A stretch of DNA of 64,000 bases, taken from NCBI GenBank assembly GCA_013368325.1, contig JAACJK010000164.1, positions 1,488,001 to 1,552,000 on the forward strand. The letters run 5' to 3'. Positions 61,464-64,000 of this stretch are shown here, one piece after another (the stretch's first letter is position 1; every line of letters begins with the position of its first letter). Both the position numbers and the translations under genes were made by a program. Source of the stretch: Ephemerocybe angulata. Taxonomy: Eukaryota; Basidiomycota; Agaricomycetes; Agaricales; Psathyrellaceae. The notes under the pieces were generated by a model. That model was not told where the DNA came from. It did no database searches and saw only the letters and a program-made list of their open reading frames with translations.

Positions 61464-62016
61464 TATATATCGAAGTCATCGTCAAAATCCTTTCTCCTTT
61501 GGTACTGAAGATCCCAGTCAATGCGAGGATGTGTGACCAAAAGTGACAATTAAGACTCACAATAATCGTAGACTTCTTTGGACCCGCTCCTCCAGCTTGT
61601 ACCCCTTCCAGCTAGAATCCATGCTCACTTAACGTCAAGTCGCAACATAGAATCGTTGAAGTAAACGTGCCTGATCGAGGAGGTCGATGAGCTGTTGTTC
61701 AGTGACCTTGTTCCGCAGTTGTCCTCCTTGTGCCATGCGGAATAGGATGCCCTCGATTTGTTGTGACCGTTGCTGGCTAACCATAGCTATTCGTGACACT
61801 GAAGCCGCGTGTTCATCATCGAGCTCTCCTCCAGTGAGTGAGCGAGCAAGTAGAGATCTTTTACGCACGTCTCTCTCTGGCGCCTACGTCGAGAATAGTG
61901 GCCAGCATGTCTCGGCGCATCTGCTGCTCGTCGGCAGCACGCTTAGCCTGTTCTTCATCGCTAGGCCCCGCACCGCCCTGGGCATTCTGGAGTGCTTCTG
62001 CTGGAATCTTGTCCAT
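61464..62016 (-). CDS. PDCD5/TFAR19-family protein
   Basis: Small helical nucleic-acid-binding protein found from archaea to humans; linked to apoptosis and to chaperonin or acetyltransferase regulation in animals. The start at 62016 gives MDKIPAEALQNAQGGAG. The first intron (61799-61868) restores GARERLSRIAMV, the family signature, followed by ILFRMAQGGQLRNKVTEQQL. A GC-AG intron (61612-61670) then joins LIDLLDQ to LEGVQAGGAGPKKSTII, and a last GT-AG intron (61505-61560) to YQRRKDFDDDFDI, the typical basic-acidic end. Reading through the GC donor would truncate the protein after 8 residues. Confidence 0.9.
61612..61670 (-). other. GC-AG intron of the PDCD5 gene
   Basis: 59-nt intron with borders CAG|GCACGT and TTCTAG|CTG. 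Its removal keeps frame with the conserved C-terminal exon. The alternative GT donor at about 61646 would leave an intron of about 35 nt, shorter than any other here. Confidence 0.7.
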
Positions 62017-62361
62017 TTGAAGTTGATGGAAGGGACGAGAGAGATGCTGCTGTTAATGAGCTTTGATTCGATCCCAGATCACACCGATCATGATCTCGAT
62101 TGCCCCTATCTGAGCGCTAAGCGCTAAGCAACAGTCCTTAAATCCAGTACTTCAGGAGTACATGTATGAGAGAAGAGAATGACAGCATCAAGCTTAAGCA
62201 TTGACCAAAGGAGAGTAATTACAAGCAGAAGAACGAAACAATATGCGACGGGTCAAGTACAATGAGGGAGAAAACATGCTCAGGTCATCAGGTGAGTTGC
62301 ATCACGGATACAGTGGTCCAGAGGAGAGAGAGAGAGAAATAGAGCCGGGCACACGAGGCTA

Positions 62362-63517
62362 CTATAGCAGGGCGACAATAGCAAGGATGGCAGCAATTGC
62401 GGCGCTTGCACCGTTGATCGTGGGTTGGAAGCCACCATTGCCATAGCCACCCGCCGTCCCAGACGCTGCTGTGCCGTTAATCTGCTTTGCAAGGTCCTGG
62501 AATGCCTGGAAGCTCTTAGCGCTACCTTCCACGGCGTTCACTGAGAAGACCATTCCCTGTCCGCAGTGGTTGCCTTGAGGGCAGTAGGCCCAGACGGGCT
62601 TGGTCTACGAGGCAAAGTCAGGACAATGCCATGGGAATCAAGTGCGATGGAAAACTCACGTCGTTCACGCGGACAGTGTAGGTAGGGAAAGTAGTCGCAG
62701 TGTCCGCTACTGGGAAGAATCCAGAGTCGAAGCCAAGGGAAGCTGGCACTGATTGTGAGAGCGGCACGCATGGCGCATCAAAGCTACTGGCAACAACGGC
62801 GTGATTCTTCTGGTGGAACTCGAAGACGATGTTGTCGCCGATGTTGGCCTGAACATTAGAAGGGTTGAAGGTCAGAGCTCCGGGACCGCCGACGATGACC
62901 TTGATGTCCTTCGTTGCGGTCGTGCTCGGAGCAGTTGTTGTGCCAGTGCCGGTCGTTGTTGCTGTTGTTGAGGCAGAGGTGGACGTTGCTGTTGCTGTTG
63001 CGCCCGCTGCCTTGGCCTTGAATTCGGCCATTTTGGCTCCGGGATTTACGGCGAAGACCATCCCTGCAGCGCAATGGGTGCCCTGCTTGCAGTAGACCCA
63101 TACTGGATCGGTGGTGGCGACGTTGAACTCGGCGACTTGGAACTCTGTCTGCGTGTCGGCAACGGGGATGCTATAGGCTTCGACTGAGAAGGAGCCATTT
63201 CAGAGGATGCAATGGAGCTTACAAGCCAGAATCAAATCCGTTGGGTGCTTTGACACAAGGGGCGTCGAAGGTTGACTGGGTTGCTGTGTGATTCTTCGTT
63301 TGGAAGATGAAGCGAACGATGTCGCCTGGCTGTGCGGTCTAAGGGAGGTTGATATAAGTATTCACGCGGGATCCACAGTACATAAAAGTAGACATACAAC
63401 GCTCTCTGGGGTGTACTTCAGACCATTGGGACCACCGACGATAACATCAAAAGAGGCGCCACGGACGGCAGGAAGGGCGCCAAGGGCCAAGATTGTGAGG
63501 GCTTTCAAAGAGAACAT
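62362..63517 (-). CDS. GPI-anchored double-cupredoxin protein
   Basis: Extracellular plastocyanin-like protein. The start at 63517 gives a signal peptide (MFSLKALTILALGALPAVRG). Two homologous cupredoxin domains follow, each beginning with a VIVGGP motif and carrying a His (TKNHT, QKNHA) and the Cys-x-x-x-x-His-x-x-x-x-Met type I copper loop (YCKQGTHCAAGM; YCPQGNHCGQGM). They are joined by a Thr/Ser/Ala-rich linker. The C-terminus has NGTAASGTAGG, then a hydrophobic stretch ending IAAILAIVALL, as expected for a GPI signal. Both copper sites look complete. Function, possibly wall or lignocellulose redox chemistry, is inferred. Confidence 0.88.
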
Positions 63518-63632
63518 GTTTTAACGACCGGTCGTGAGGGAATGTGAACGGAAAGCAAGAAAAAGGGTTCAACCCAGCGAAAGTGGAAGGGAGTGAAGGA
63601 GGGAAAGTGGACAGCCAGCATGGCATGGACCT

Positions 63633-63663
63633 CCTTATATATCAACGTTGCGAGGACAATTGG
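63633..63663 (-). promoter_or_regulatory. TATA and CCAAT boxes of the cupredoxin gene
   Basis: On the minus strand TATATAAGG (63633-63641) lies about 120 bp before the start codon, with CCAAT (63659-63663) about 20 bp further upstream. Most other promoters in the window lack such a clear TATA box. Confidence 0.55.
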
Positions 63664-63820
63664 CTCAAAGGGCCCTCCATTGTCCATCACGACAAACAGA
63701 TGTATACATACCACATGTCACAACGGCCTTCCTCTTTGGGCCACTCATTTCCGCCGAGTCTCCCTTTGTTCCCGTTCGTTGCCATTCATTCTATCACTGT
63801 GGGATAAAGCATAATCGACG

Positions 63821-64000
63821 CTAGACGTACAGCGAAACAAAACTTCCCCATCTCTCAATAACAGGCTTCACTATCGTCTCCCATTCCTTGTTCTTGTTCC
63901 CCTCAGATGACCAACGCTGGAACTCGAATATCTCCTTGTGCATTGTCCCACAGTCTTTACAACGATCCTTTTTCGCGGTGCTTTTTCCCCCTGGCGGGGA
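63821..64000 (-). CDS. 3' end of an unidentified gene (partial)
   Basis: An open minus-strand frame runs from the window edge to the stop at 63821-63823. It encodes Gly/Lys-rich sequence, then RCKDCGTMHKEIFEF, WSSEGNKNKEWETIV and VIERWGSFVSLYV. The CxxC pair and aromatic-rich helix look like a real C-terminal domain, but I do not recognise the family. The 5' part lies beyond the window. Confidence 0.55.
   Translation of the reverse strand, partial: SPPGGKSTAKKDRCKDCGTMHKEIFEFQRWSSEGNKNKEWETIVKPVIERWGSFVSLYV

Noticed and set aside
1..64000. tRNA genes, CRISPR arrays, retroelement genes, biosynthetic cluster
   Set aside because: No tRNA box pair outside coding sequence, no regular spaced repeats, no reverse transcriptase, integrase or transposase motifs, and no polyketide, peptide-synthetase or terpene enzymes were seen.

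Overview
The window is nuclear DNA from a filamentous fungus, most likely a mushroom-forming basidiomycete (Agaricomycetes). The evidence is dense short introns (about 48-70 nt) with GT-AG borders, small intergenic spaces, fungal-only families (DUF6533 membrane protein, GH55 and GH5 beta-1,3-glucanases, SOG2, EAF1, a cupredoxin-like GPI protein) and the absence of any bacterial operon signal. No tRNA, rRNA, CRISPR array or intact transposon was seen. Coordinates given for spliced genes run from the start codon to the stop codon and include introns; exon borders were worked out by eye.

Layout. 0.5-5.3 kb: mitochondrial initiation factor IF-2 (-) and a mitochondrial scramblase-like gene (+), divergent. 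5.5-10.3 kb: CDC45 (+), an orphan tail-anchored protein (+) and the cohesin acetyltransferase ECO1 (-). 10.5-16.6 kb: a secreted GH55 glucanase and a DUF6533 multi-pass protein, both (-), separated by a stretch holding a short duplicated block. 16.6-18.5 kb: gene-poor. 18.5-20.2 kb: an NmrA-like oxidoreductase and a small IF1-like protein (+). 20.6-27.8 kb: a membrane-anchored GH5 exo-glucanase and the NuA4 subunit EAF1 (-). 27.9-42.2 kb: D-lactate dehydrogenase (+), NOT4 (-), cytosolic TrpRS (+), a LOG-type phosphoribohydrolase (-), twinfilin (-) and a Vac1/Rabenosyn FYVE protein (+). 42.3-54.1 kb: MOT1 (-), a KDM8-like JmjC protein (+) and SOG2 (+). 54.1-57.1 kb: a repeat-rich gene desert with a pair of inverted repeats, a 100-102 bp minisatellite and a purine-rich low-complexity tract. 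57.1-64 kb: PAN2 (+), PDCD5 (-), a two-domain cupredoxin GPI protein (-) and the 3' end of an unidentified gene (-).

Most genes are conserved housekeeping functions: replication and cohesion (CDC45, ECO1), chromatin and transcription (EAF1, MOT1, KDM8-like), mRNA deadenylation (NOT4, PAN2), translation (IF-2, TrpRS), and polarity, actin and trafficking (SOG2, twinfilin, Rabenosyn). Genes are often arranged as divergent pairs sharing a very short promoter; the extreme is 47 bp between the twinfilin and Rabenosyn start codons. I did not find a clear new multi-gene system. The best leads are three GC-AG introns, very small exons in the D-lactate dehydrogenase gene, the orphan tail-anchored protein between two S-phase genes, the inverted-repeat element near 54.2-54.9 kb, the palindromic CCAAT element in the NOT4/TrpRS promoter, and the fungal LOG homologue.
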